Source of the DNA: Lepidonotus clava | Taxonomy: Eukaryota > Annelida > Polychaeta > Phyllodocida > Polynoidae | Assembly (NCBI GenBank): GCA_936440205.1 | Contig: OW387150.1 | Coordinates: 33,713,795 to 33,777,794, forward strand | Direction: 5' to 3' | DNA length: 64,000 nucleotides | Part shown: positions 26,796 through 37,949 of the stretch, piece by piece | Position numbering within the stretch: position 1 is the stretch's first letter | Layout: every line of letters starts with the position of its first letter | Translations under genes and position numbers: made by a program | The notes under the pieces: model-generated | Database searches by the model: none | What the model saw: only the letters and a program-made list of their open reading frames with translations | What the model was told of the DNA's origin: nothing

Positions 26796-27942
26796 TGTAA
26801 CTGTTGTAGTCCAGCACGGAAACGCCTTATTTTCATTGATATTATCTGCCCTATTTGTGTTGTGCTAAGCGGCCTCTGCTTGCCGCACGTCGGGAAGGCA
26901 CTGCGCCGGGGAGGCATAGAGTTTATGTCGGATGATAACTCGAATTGCTGACCGGCGTGTTTAAAAGGGTTGCTAGATAGTAGAGTACTGTAAAGGTACT
27001 CCCCGCTGAATACTAGATTCTCACGGTAACCTTGGACAACTTATGTAAAGGAAGAGCCACACGTTCAAATACAGTTTCAAACCTTTATTTCTGACAAGCG
27101 TACAATAGATGAAGTGTTCCGTACAAATACCATACAGTGCTGGTGAGTGGTACCGAAGTGACAATAATAACGCCCCTCTGAGCGCCTACCTCTATACTCC
27201 AATCAGAGTTCATGCCAACCGCTGATCCGGCGCCGAGCCTAAGTCCTCCAGGCCTGCTATAACCTCTAGTCCGGTGGTCTGGCAGAGTGGCTGGGCCAGG
27301 TAGAGTAGTGGCTTCCGGTCTAGTAGAGTATCCAGTGAGGTAGTCCAGGGGTATGCCTTTCAGAGGGGGCTCCAGGAGAGTGTGTCCCTACAGTGGCAGG
27401 GATCCCCTTTATACAGATCCTCTCCTCCTGGGAGGAGGGGGCCTGCATGATGTCATGGGCTATATTTAGCAGGTGATATCACCATCCAGTCTCCTGATTG
27501 GTCGACTGATGGGGAGGGGTTGGTTGTGCAGGCCAGAGAGGAAGAGGGGGAGTTGTGCACGGATTGCATCATCTCCCTGAGTGGGGAGGGGTGGTTTGTG
27601 GAGGCCTCTGATTGGCGGGTGGCAGCTCCAGAGGGTGGGGTGGCAGGTGCATGGGGGCGAAGCCCAAGCATACCCATGGTTATACTCAGTCACTGTCTGG
27701 CAGCCGTACGGTTCACAACAGGTGGTGCTTATATACTACCTTACACTAACAGGGTTGTACATAGGTATATGGGAGGTTGTGTCTGCAAAAGTAGGGTTCT
27801 AGGCATTCTGTGTTTGGGACTGGTTGCAGTCCCGACACAGCACCCAGTGCGAGATGTAGATGTTCTGTGAAGTTTACCTACTAATAAAGGATATTACAAC
27901 TGTACTACAATCTTCCTACTACTTCAGACTACCACAGTAACA
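26796..27942. mobile_element. candidate non-autonomous element with 16-bp inverted ends
   Basis: The left end TGTAACTGTTGTAGTC and the inverse of the right end TGTTACTGTGGTAGTC agree at 14 of 16 positions. The interior, unlike its flanks, is GC-rich at 27200-27850. No obvious target duplication flanks it and it has no long domain-bearing frame. Ends of the TG...CA form mean a solo long terminal repeat cannot be excluded. Confidence 0.45.
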
Positions 27943-28229
27943 TTTGTTTGGCTTCTTGACCTACTGTAGCTATTGGGGGTCTAGATGGGGAGTCCCAACT
28001 TTGCGTGTCGAATTTAAGAAATCACCATGTCACCTGTCATTATAACTTAAAATCCTCTGTCCATGTCAGCAAGCTCCATGTCTCTTGTCAAATGAAATGG
28101 CCCAGTCGCTGTGCGAAGTTAAATGGATCCTTGTACACAGTTGCAGGTTTGATATCTTCCAATCATATTCTTCGAGCATGGTAATTGGGTCAAGAACTGA
28201 TAATGCTAAGTATATCTAAAGAAAATTCC

Positions 28230-28720
28230 AAGTATAAACATAGTATTGGGACATTGTAGTTTAGTCTACTTTATCTTTTTTTAAGGGAAATCATCAAATT
28301 TGTGACGTCACAAGGACACTAATTGGGAATTCCCAGCTTCAGAAAAAGCGAATTCCCCACTCTATAAAATAGGAAATACATGTAGATAGGAAATCGACCT
28401 GAAGCATAGAAAATTTATATTAAGCTATATGAAAGCTTCAATTAATTAGACTTTCTTCTCCCCTATACTAATTTATTATTCTTGGAATCCCTAGTTATCC
28501 CTAGTGAATCCCCATTATTATGACATAGCATAGAGTACTGAAAAGCCCAGAAATTAGGGAATTCCCAAATTTTATTTTCTTTCCTTTATAATCACCAATA
28601 CTTGGACATTTTCCATTTCATTCCTCTTGAAACGTGTTCAATATACCAAAGAGAATTTACTTAAGTAGAAATCAGGCTCTTGAAAATGTATGTGCAAGGA
28701 ACCCTTTAAGAAATGGTGGT
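28230..28720. repeat. divergent copy of the interspersed repeat split in protease intron 3
   Basis: GGGACATTGTAG, a T-run followed by GGGAAATC, GTGACGTCACAAGGA and GGGAATTCCC occur in the same order as at 12540-12862, and the part from 28542 parallels 15510-15690. This copy shows the arrangement without the Penelope insertion. Confidence 0.55.
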
Positions 28721-29226
28721 GTCTATTGCTTTAAAAAGAAAAGTATTTTCATCAAGTACGTCCCCAATCCATTGAACTGGAGTTAAATAGGATTACATTC
28801 AGTGATAACGTCTCATATAACCATTACAGACTAGCCTCAAAATGCGCTCATAATGACTGTTCAATACACACACAATGTGTATTTCATGGCTATATTATAT
28901 ATCAATGCCAGGACAAGCTATGAATGCTAACCGGACACTGCCGTTAAGTGTTTTTAGTATGTTGGCACAGTGGGCAGTATTTGTAAACTACCCGCCTTGC
29001 TCCACTATGTAAAATGTTTTTCTCCTTATTTTATGAATTCTGTGTGGATTTGCATGATCATTTTTTAATGTCAGGTAAAAAGAGGGAATCTGATTAAATG
29101 GAGATTTTTGAGAGAGAGAAAAAGAGTTTCAGAGTAAACTGCTTGAGACCATATATATATAGTGTGTGTATAACCAATACACTGAGATACTGCCCTCTTT
29201 GCTCCACCAGTCTCATAACTTATAAA
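28721..29226. other. no recognised feature
   Basis: AT-rich spacer. Nothing specific. Confidence 0.35.
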
Positions 29227-29406
29227 GTATGGTATATAATACAAGGAAAACTACCCTCGGTTGAAAGTACAGCCCTGAATACTTGGTGGGACATTAGAAA
29301 AATTACAACCCTCAGCCTAACGGCCCCAGGCAGTAATTTTCTAATGCCCACCTCATTTTCAGGGTTGTACTTTCAGCTTCTGTATGTTTTCCTACAATAT
29401 CATGGT
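29227..29406. mobile_element. near-complete hairpin (foldback) element
   Basis: The arm with GGAAAAC, GAAAGTACAGCCCTGAA and CATTAGAAAAATTA is mirrored on the right as TAATTTTCTAATG, CAGGGTTGTACTTTC and GTTTTCC. Stems of about 75 bp enclose a short loop near 29320. Such structures are typical of short foldback MITEs. Confidence 0.6.
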
Positions 29407-29724
29407 TATACTAGGAGATTAATTTGTAAGAATTATATTTTAAGATAAGACATTCGTTACATTTACGTTTTAAACACATGTACAAGTTCCCACGGCCCCG
29501 TGCCCGCCATTGGGGCTTTGGCCACCATGTAGTTGGCGAGTTGTGCGGTGGGGGCGCTGCTGTCGGTGGGTTGTAGCGAGGAGCTCTGTACAGCCCCACG
29601 GGCAGAGGTTGGAAAGGCCTACCTCAAGACGGGAGGGAGCCGGCGGGGCCAGGGATTCCATTCACCAATAACCAGCCGAGACATGCAACCAGACGGTACC
29701 AACCCAAAGAACATAACATCGAGG

Positions 29725-30090
29725 GTTCTATGGACATATGGCTGAAAAGAGGATTCTACGGACTAGGGCCCATAGAAGTGTTCTATGGACTAGGGACCAA
29801 GAGAAGGGTTCTATGGACTAGGGGCCAAGAGAAGGGTTCTACTGACTTAGCGCCAAGAGAAGTGTTCTAAGGACTAGGGGTCTAGAGGAGGGTTTCACTG
29901 ACCAATGACCAGGGACTAAGAGGAAAGGTCCACAAACAAAAGCTGAGAGGAGGGATCTAAGGACACATGCCGGGAGGAGGATTCTACAGACCAGTGGCCA
30001 AGAGGAGGCCCAACTGCAAAAAAGAATCTACAAACCAGGGACCAAGAGGAGGATTCTTTAGGCCAGGGGCTAAGAAGAGGGTTCTACGCC
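29725..30090. repeat. 28-bp degenerate minisatellite
   Basis: The unit TTCTATGGACTAGGGACCAA plus GAGAAGGG is repeated about 13 times. Left copies are regular and right copies increasingly diverged. Confidence 0.8.
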
Positions 30091-30651
30091 ACGTCTTACT
30101 TCTGTGTGTGAACAGGGGTTGGTGACCAATAGAACCCGTTGTGTAATAGACGAACGCACAGAGCCTGAATAGCCTACAGACAGGCGTCTGTTTTACATCA
30201 TTAGGCGGTCTGCTTAGGACATATACAGCAGGTCGTCCTGGACATGTTCCTACACCATGTGCAATTGTATATGACGACTCAGAACCTACTCGCAGTGACT
30301 AGACTGTAGTTACATCAAAGTCTGCTAGTCACTCAAAACTAGGACTGTTAACCAGCAACCATTTTAGGATTATAAACCAGCCAGCAGCCCAACAACTACC
30401 AAAGGAGTTGCCCATGCCATAAATAGAGCGCCAATAGAAAAAAATCTTAGCAAATGACCAGTAGTAGCCAGGGACTGTTGTGTTAGTAAGGACCTATTAT
30501 CCAAGAGGTAACTAGGTCATGAAAGGACTAACCAGTGACGAGTGTCTCAGGAGGTAGGGTGACATCGTGTCTTAAGTTTCAGGCCAGAGGGGGCACTGTA
30601 AAGTGTAGACCAGTCACTACCAAATTTTCCATTCAGATTAACGTGATTCGT
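30091..30651. other. no recognised feature
   Basis: Non-coding spacer. Several CCAGTCACTA/CTAGTCAC motifs are present but no clear element. Confidence 0.35.
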
Positions 30652-30955
30652 ACACCTTTCCCACAAATCTACAGCTTTGCAGTGAACACTCTAACATAGG
30701 ACTTGTTCTCAATAGTCTTAGACTGGGCCCCTTTGACTCCATATATCAAAACAGAGATTCGGATCTGTACCGCTAGCAAGGCACCACACCATTGAAAAAG
30801 GTCTATACACCTTTCCCACGAACCTGCGCATTGGACACTCACATAGACCCCTTGTGACCAACGGTTTGAGCCTGGTCCCATACTAAACCATACCCCTACC
30901 GTTTGGTTCAGGTCCGCTAGCAGGGCAGCACACCATTGAAAAAGGTCTATTACAT
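30652..30955. repeat. tandem duplication, about 144-bp period, two copies
   Basis: ACCATTGAAAAAGGTCTAT occurs near 30789 and 30933, and CACCTTTCCCAC near 30652 and 30810. The duplicated sequence is diverged and non-coding. Confidence 0.7.
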
Positions 30956-31080
30956 TCAAGAAACCAGACCAGTCAGGACGCCCCTAGTCGGAGTGGATTG
31001 GATATGTGTACGTGAGGTCGCCTCACCTGACCGTCGGTGCCTACGTGTCCAGGTCCAGGGGGTCGACTTGTGATTGGTCC

Positions 31081-31118
31081 GCACGTGTACGTGTACGTGT
31101 ATGTGTACGTGTACTTTG
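31081..31118. repeat. (ACGTGT)n simple repeat
   Basis: A short run of ACGTGTACGTGT-type alternating purine-pyrimidine units with CpG steps. Confidence 0.85.
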
Positions 31119-31173
31119 ACATATACGTGGACGTGGGTGGTGAGACTTAAGGACGAGGAGTGGTGTCTGAACA

Positions 31174-31615
31174 GTGGCGTACCCGGAGGGGCTTCAGAGG
31201 GTGTCTGGAACCCCCTCATGTTTCTCAATGTTTATGTAATTTAATGACAAATATAGGAAAATGTTATCAAAATAACTAGCCATATCTAGAATTCCCTCAC
31301 TTTTGACTGGAACCCCTTCATGACCATAAGAATCTCATCGGCTGCCCATCCCCTCCACTCAGGATCCCTGATACTATGGATTGGGCAGTGGGGCGGCGGT
31401 CGTCTCTGTAACCCACTGTGTTCACTGTTCAGGCCGTGTTTGACTACCCCTCCATAAACAGTGACAGTGACGTAGCCAGGAGACATTCCCGGGTGTTTTG
31501 AATCCCCTTGGAATCTCCTTAATATAAGTATAAAACAAGAAATCCTGTCACAAACGTAGGTTGGAACCCCCTTAAATCTACCTGGAACCCCCTCTGTCTT
31601 TAGGGCTGGCCTAGT
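31174..31615. repeat. two related segments with CAGTGGCGTACCCGG-like heads
   Basis: CAGTGGCGTACCCGGAGG (31174) and CAGTGACGTAGCCAGGAG (31465) start two segments. Both continue with GGAACCCCCT-like runs. Heads of the form CAGTGGCGTAGCCAGG are seen at ends of some transposons. The two lie in the same orientation and no matching opposite ends were identified. Confidence 0.4.
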
Positions 31616-32257
31616 CTATCGAGTTCAGACTAAATCTTTCCCTGAGTGCAATAGGTAATCTGGGTTAGAACGGACTAGCTACTTCCCTGCAGTTTCATAC
31701 CCAGCATGCAGCGCGCGCTGCCCGCCGATAGTAGCGCCCCTACCGGCCACCCCGCACACCCCGTGCAGGCGGGTGGTCGTCGGGCCTGGTACAGGGAGCC
31801 CACTCCTACGCCAAGTTATTAACTAAAGTTGATGTCAATCACCGCTGTGTGGCCTCGTGGCCTTGGTGAAGTCGTATAAATAGAACTAATAACCTCACAG
31901 GGACTACCAAGCCCACGGCCGGCCGAGGACGGCTTTTTTTGTGTGTGTTTTTCCTTTTTTTAATCAATTAATGTTTGGTGTTTTTGCCCGTCTCTCTGGA
32001 GTTGTTATTTGATGTTCAGACAGCTGTTTTCTGACCTGGCCTGGTTGTAGTGACGCCGTGCTCCTCCCGGGTGGAGCGCCACCTACTGTAAGGGAGGTAC
32101 ACTTGCAGACCTGCGCCGTGTGGCAAGGTTCTGTCCTCTCCCAGTGTTACATGGTTCACGTGTGTGATGGGCAGAGGAACCAAAGTGGGATATAGGAAAC
32201 ACAGATATGTATTGAACATGAGACTGTGGGGCTTAAAGTAGTGCCGGGCACATAGAG
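31616..32257. other. no recognised feature
   Basis: GC-rich stretch near 31700-31800, otherwise anonymous. No supported gene. Confidence 0.35.
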
Positions 32258-32795
32258 AGGACTTACCGGATCTTATCGGACCTTACCAGACCTTGCTGGA
32301 AATTGTTGGGCCTTGCCCGTCCTTGCCAGAACTTACCGGGCCTTGGCAGACCTTGGTAGACTTTACCGGTCCTTGCCGGACCTTACCAGACCTTACAGGA
32401 CCTTTCCAGACTTTATCAGACCTTGCCGGACCTTACCAGACCTTGCCAGACATTACCGGATCTTACCAAACTTTCCTGGACCTTACTGGATCTTCCTGGA
32501 CCTTGCCAGACTTTACTGGGCCTTGTCAGACCTTTCCGGGACTTACCAGGCCTTGCTGGACCTTGCTGGACCTTGCTGGACCTTACCGGACTTTCCCAGA
32601 CCTTACCAGACCTTGCCAGGCCTTGCAAGACCTTACCAGACCTTACTGGATCTTACCAAACTTTCCTGGACCTTGCCAAACGTTACTGAGCTTTGCCAGA
32701 CCTGAGCTTTTTCCAGGGCTTGCCGGACCTTTCTGGACCGTACCTGACCTACTGGGCCCTGCCGGACCTTACCAGATCTTCCCAGACCTTACCGG
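32258..32795. repeat. 10-bp minisatellite (CCTTACCAGA-type)
   Basis: About 54 decamers of the form CCTTRCCRGA, with variants such as CTTTCCTGGA and CTTACTGGAT every few units. The 10-bp period and lack of stop words leave several frames open on both strands. Those frames are artefacts. Confidence 0.95.
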
Positions 32796-32888
32796 AGGCG
32801 GCTTGTGGCCGGCCTATCCCGGGGACGGCAGGTGAGTAACGACGACCAGGTGTGACTAAGTAATAGGCCTGCCCCACTGCCAGCTTAA

Positions 32889-33092
32889 AAGGGGTATTCC
32901 ACTATATGACATGGTCTGCGATATGACAATAATGTTGCAAGGAAATTGCACATATTACAGCTAAAATTATATGCCACACATATGCTCCAAATTGCCATTT
33001 TTCGACCAATGTATTACTCTTGTATGCAAATTTGTCTATAGTATAGCATAGCTATATAATATAATATAGCCATATAGTGCTATCACAGCCCA
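32889..33092 (+). mobile_element. MITE of the TTACACTACGCGACAT subfamily, copy 1
   Basis: GTATTCCACTATATGACATG and GTCTGCGATATGACAAT match 58600-58650. GTATGCAAATTTGTCTATAG matches the inverse of 62220-62240. The right end TAGTGCTATCACAGCC is weakly inverse to the left. Confidence 0.55.
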
Positions 33093-33106
33093 CGTCATGT
33101 ATTGGA

Positions 33107-33380
33107 TTATCACTCGCAAGGCCGCCGAGCGGTGCGTATTGTGTCCAGGGCGTATTGACAGGCTGTATGCACCGCTCACTGTTGCCTCTTGTTTTTAGGT
33201 ATTTTCACATGTTTGAATAATGCTTCACTGATAAACATAAGAAGAACCTTAGGGGTCGTCCTCTGGTGGCTGTACGACTCATGGGGATTATACGAACCTC
33301 GGGCTTTGCCCTCGGTATGTGACAATCCCCTATGGGTCGTACAGCCACCCTCAGACGCCCCCCGCGATTCTTCTTATCAT
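33107..33380 (-). mobile_element. hairpin-plus-tail element, reverse-orientation copy
   Basis: The tail (33107-33235) begins TTATCACTCGCAAGGCCG and includes GCGTATTGACAGGCTGTA. The palindrome (33239-33378) runs from AAGAAGAACCTTAGGGGTCG to its inverse ending GATTCTTCTT, with TGTACGACTCATGGGGAT in the left arm. It is the inverse orientation of 44078-44470 and 61918-62178. Confidence 0.75.
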
Positions 33381-33839
33381 AATTCTCCTTTAAGGGGCGG
33401 ATAGGTGAAACGTGGGGCGGGGATAAGAGAACTAGCCAAGCGGGAAAACTTCTGCTTGTTTCTGATAAGTGATGTAGGACATTTGATTAACTTTACAGCA
33501 GTTAGGATTTCAATCCTGAAAGCCCAACTTGTAATTTGAATGTATATTGCGAATACCAAACAACAAAAGAAAAGTCAACAAATATGTAAATAAGACAGAT
33601 TGAAAATAATAACATAATAATAAAAGAAGTCCACCCCTGATGGTATCTGTGGGACTACGTGATTGGGTGAGGTCCTGTTGGAGTTTTTTTTAATGATCTT
33701 TGAAAAATAGATATTTTAATGAAAATAACATTACATTTTAGATAGTGCAAATGACAATTGATGGTGATAACTTTAAATAGGCTTTTATTGGAAAGAAAGT
33801 CGATGGGATAGATGGAATATTATCAAGTTGGCCAACAGA
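33381..33839. other. no recognised feature
   Basis: AT-rich spacer with no supported feature. Confidence 0.35.
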
Positions 33840-34011
33840 TTGGTGCTGAAATCGGACGATCCTTCTGATCGCCTGTTAGTATAGTACATTGAAACATAGT
33901 ACATCTGAATTGTCGCTGAAATTAACTGATTCTAGGTGTAGAATCGGCCGATTTCAGTGTTGATCTGTCGGCCAACTGTGAAAAGGCACATAGTGGGTAT
34001 TGGGCCTAATT
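33840..34011. mobile_element. MITE fragment of the AAAGCCC/CCACTA group
   Basis: AATCGGCCGATT, CCTGTTAGTATAGTACATTG and a right end ATAGTGGGTATTGGGCCTA match parts of 52477-52695. The left end is not clear. Confidence 0.5.
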
Positions 34012-34377
34012 CTACTCTCCAAAAGAGAGTGATGAGCGGATAGGGCCAGGACCTGACCCAGTCATTGTAGGGGCTATGGACCGGGGTCACGAAGGAATCA
34101 ATGTCGGAGAGAGACAGAGGTACTGCGACACCAAATAGGGCCAGTTGTCCTCTACCTGGTATAAATAGAAGTTCTTGAATTGACCAACAAGCTACTTTAG
34201 ACCGTAGACATAGTGATGTCCGAGTGTTGGGACCCCAACTGTCACAGAGAGTGGGCTGTAAAGTGAAGTCTAACACAGTAGTGGACTGTAAAGCTTGAGT
34301 GGAAAACAGGTGTATGTGGGAAGTAGCCTTTCACACGGTCAGTAGTATAAAACAAGGGGTATTTGACACAGGCTGTA

Positions 34378-34729
34378 CCCAGGCGAGCAGCAAAGTAACA
34401 AGCACATTCTGCAACCGTACTTTTTTGGTTAGTCTGTAACCTGCCCAACTTGCACATAACAGTTACGTTATTTTAGGTAAAGTTGAAACTTACTGAAGAA
34501 GAATCTTATAATAACATTGCATTTTAGTGAAGTTGAGACAAAATTAATAAAGAACAATATAAAAATATGAAAGAATATTATAAGAATGTCACAATAACCT
34601 TGTAGTGTAACATCGCATTGTAAGGTTCTAAAGACGTTTTTGGTGCAATCAAAATAACATAACAGGAACCAGATCACAACTCAACAGAACGTTATAAAAG
34701 CATTATTATAACATCATATTCTTGCTTGG
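34378..34729 (+). mobile_element. MITE inserted in the 33-bp array, left copy
   Basis: Begins CCCAGGCGAGCAG and ends TTCTTGCTTGG, imperfect inverted ends. GTA is duplicated on both sides (34375-34377 and 34730-34732), and removing the element and one GTA restores a normal array unit. The body is AT-rich, with ACCGTACTTTTTTGGTTAG near the outer end. Confidence 0.82.
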
Positions 34730-36805
34730 GTAGTCTTTGGGAAGTCGCCCTTGACACAGGCAGTAGTGTGTGGGACGTGGTCTGTTCCACAGGCAGTAGT
34801 GTGTGGGACGCTGCCTCTAACACAGGGAGTAGTGTGTTGGAGGTGGTCCGTAACACATGGAGTAGTGTGTGGGACGTGGTCTCTAACACAGGGAGTAGTG
34901 TGTGGGACGCGGTCTCTAACACAGGGAGTAGTGTGTGGGACGTGGTCTGTGACACAGGGAGTAGAGTGTGGGATGTGGTCTCTGACACAGGGAGTAGTAT
35001 GTGAGACGTGGTCTTTGACACATGCAGAAGTGTGTGGGACGTGGTCTGTGACACATGGAGTAGTGTGTGGGACGTGGTCTGTGACACATGGAGTAGTGTG
35101 TGGGACGTGGTCTGTGACACATGGAGTAGTGTGTGGGACGTGGTCTTTGACACAGGCTGTAGTGTGTGGGACATGGTCTGTGACACATGGAGTAGTGTGT
35201 GGGACGTGGTCTTTGACACATGCAGAAGTGTGTGGGACATGGTCTGTGACACAGGCAATAGTGTGTGGGACGTGGTCTGTGACACAGGGAGAAGTGTGTG
35301 GGACGTGGTCTGTGACACAGGGAGTAGTGTGAGGGACGTGGTCTGTGACACATGGAGTAGTGTGTGGGACGTGGTCTGTGACACATGGAGTAGTGTGTGG
35401 GACGTGGTCTTTGACACAGGCTGTAGTGTGTGGGACATGGTCTGTGACACATGGAGTAGTGTGTGGGACGTGGTCTTTGACACATGCAGAAGTGTGTGGG
35501 ACATGGTCTGTGACACAGGCAATAGTGTGTGGGACGTGGTCTGTGACACAGGGAGAAGTGTGTGGGACGTGGTCTGTAGCACAGGGAGTAGTGTGTAGGA
35601 CATGGTCTGTGACACAGGGAGAAGTGTGTAGGACGTGGTCTGTCACACAGGGAGTAGGGTGTGGGATGCAGTCTCTGACATAGTTAGTGATGTGTGGGAC
35701 GCGGTCTGTGACACAGGCAGTAGTGTGTGGGACGTGGTCTGTGACACAGGGAGTAGTGTGTAGGACATGGTCTGTGACACAGGGAGAAGTGTGTGGGACG
35801 TGGTCTGTAGCACATGCAGTAGTGTGTGGGACGCGGTCTGTGACACAGGCAGTAGTGTGTGGGACGTGGTCTGTGACACAGGGAGTAGTGTGTGGGACGT
35901 GGTCTGTGACACAAGGGGTAGTGTTTGGGACGTGGTCTGTGACACAGGGAGTAGTGTGAGGGACATGGTCTGTGACACAGGCAGTAGTGTGAGGGATGTG
36001 GTCTGTGTCACAGGGAGTAGTGTATGGGAAGGGGTCTGACACAGGGAGTAGTGGGTGGGACGTGGTCTGTGACACAGGGAATAATGAGTGGGACGTGGTC
36101 TACGATACAGGGAGTAGTGTGAGGGATGTGGTCTGTGTCACAGGGAGTAGTGTGTGGGACTTGGTCTGTGACACAGGGAGTAGTGTGTGATATGTGGTCT
36201 GTGACACAGGGAATAATGAGTGGGACGTGGTCTGACCCAGGGAGTAGTGTATGGGATGTGGCCTCCGACACAGGCAGTAGTGTGTGGGACGTGGCCTGTG
36301 ACACAGGGAGTAGTGTGTGGGACATGGCCTGACACAGGGAGGAGTGCGTGGGACGTGGTCTGTGACACAGGGAATAGTTTGTGGGACGTGATCTGTGACA
36401 CAGGCAGTAGTGTGTGGGACGTCGTCTGTGAGACAGGGAGTAGTGTGTGGGACGTGGTCTGTGACTCAGGGAGTAGTGTGTGGGACGTGGTCTGTGACAC
36501 AGGGAGTAGTGTGTGGGATGTGGTCTGTGACACAGGGAGTAGTGTGTGGGACGTGGTCTGTGACACAGGGAGTAGTGTGTGGGACGTGGTCTGTGACACA
36601 GGCAGTAGTGTGTGGGTTGTGGTCTGTGACACAGGGAGTAGTGTGTGGGACGTGGTCCCTGACACAGGGAGTAGTGTTTGGGACGTGGTGTGTGACACAG
36701 GGAGTAGTGTTTGGGACGTGGTCTGTGACACAGGGAGTAGTGTGTGGGATGTGGTCTGTGACACAGGGAGTAGTGTGTGGGACGTAGTCTTTTTCACTGG
36801 CAGTA

Positions 36806-37096
36806 CCCAAGCAAGAACATGATGTTATTATCATGTTATTGTAATGTTCTGGTTAGTTCTGCTTCGGATACATTATTTTGATGGCACCCAAAAATGTCTT
36901 TAGAATCTAATGGATGTTATTGCAACATTCTTGATAGAAAGGTCTCAACTTTACTAAAATATAATGTTATTATGACATTCTTTTCTAGTAAGTCTCAACT
37001 AAAATAACATAACGGTTATGTGAAAGTTGGGCCAGCTACAGGCTAACCAAAAAAGTATGGTCGCAGAACGTGCTTGTTACGTCACTGCTGGTCTGA
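36806..37096 (-). mobile_element. MITE inserted in the 33-bp array, right copy, opposite orientation
   Basis: Begins CCAAGCAAGAACATGATGTT (from 36807), the inverse of the inner end of 34378-34729, and carries CTAACCAAAAAAGTATGGTC near its outer end. GTA flanks it at 36803-36805 and 37097-37099. Restoring the unit gives CTGGCAGTAGTATGTGAGAA, a regular array junction. Confidence 0.82.
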
Positions 37097-37515
37097 GTAG
37101 TATGTGAGAAGTGGCCTTTAACATATAGACGTCACTACCTCAGGCCACATTTGGGAGGAGTCGTTAACAAGGGAAGTAGTATGTGGATGTACTGGTTGAC
37201 ACTGGAAGTAAATTTTATGTGGGACTAGTTGTTGACACCAGACAAATTATGAGGAAGTTGTCCTTGACACTGGAAGTTGTACGTTGGAGTGGTCATTGAT
37301 ATTGGAAGTAGCAAGTTGGAGTAGTCGTTGATATAGGAAGTTGTAAGTAGAAGTGGTCGTTGACACAGGAAGTAGTTCATCAGAGGAGTTGTTGACACAA
37401 GATGTAGTATGTGGGAGTAGTCATTGACACGGAAAGTAGTACTTCTGAGTAGTCGTTGCCACGGGAAAGTAGGAAGTGGGAGTAGTCATCGGCATAGTTG
37501 TTTTCTGGAAGTTGC

Positions 37516-37949
37516 CTTTTATGTAGTGTTTGCATGTGACGCTTCTCCTCTCATCTGAAAGGGGGAAAGAGAATATATGTCCTAGGATCACCATCAACCT
37601 TAATTTGCTTAACCCTTTAAAATTGTTATCCCTAGTCCTACTAGTCAGTGTTGGACATAATGACACGGTATATAATTTCCAACATGAACAAAAGAGTTGT
37701 TTCTCTAGGAAATGGGTTGATATCCTATTACATGGCATACCCTTGACCAACTTCGTAATGCACTGGTTCATGACGTCAACGGTCAGCTAAGTGACAAGAC
37801 GTCACTACCTCGGGCTACGACTGTGAGAGGGTTCCGTAGGCAGAGTGATTAACACACAAATGGGACTCGTTTTACTTTGACCTACTTTGTCAAGGTGTCC
37901 TTGACTTCCTTACCCTTCTTACTGCATACATTATTCAGGACATAATCCC
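37516..37949. other. no recognised feature
   Basis: Spacer between the decayed array edge and a MITE. A short open frame has no domain. Confidence 0.35.

Larger units (their letters stand above)
34255..37515. repeat. 33-bp minisatellite with homogeneous core and decayed edges
   Basis: The unit is GTGTGGGACGTGGTCTGTGA followed by CACAGGGAGTAGT. The core, 34733-36802, has about 63 copies. Decayed units lie outside two inserted MITEs, at 34255-34377 and 37097-37515. A 264-bp higher-order unit (eight monomers) is repeated in tandem between about 35040 and 35600. Because the period is a multiple of three and the unit lacks stops in several frames, frames of up to 453 codons stay open on both strands. 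They are not genes. Confidence 0.95.

Noticed and set aside
27453-27870. Overlapping open frames in the GC-rich part of 26796-27942
   Set aside because: Several frames on both strands are open because the segment is GC-rich. No domain or conserved motif.
32293-32835. Proline/leucine-rich repeat protein
   Set aside because: Produced by the decamer array. Other frames and the opposite strand are also open.
34692-36834. Open frames of up to 453 codons on both strands with cysteine/threonine- or serine-rich repeats
   Set aside because: They lie wholly in the 33-bp minisatellite. A period divisible by three with no stop words leaves many frames open, and there is no start context, domain or splice evidence.
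34378-37096. A single foldback transposon with a tandem-repeat centre
   Set aside because: Decayed units of the same 33-bp array continue outside both arms, and each arm has its own GTA duplication. Two separate insertions into one array explain this better.
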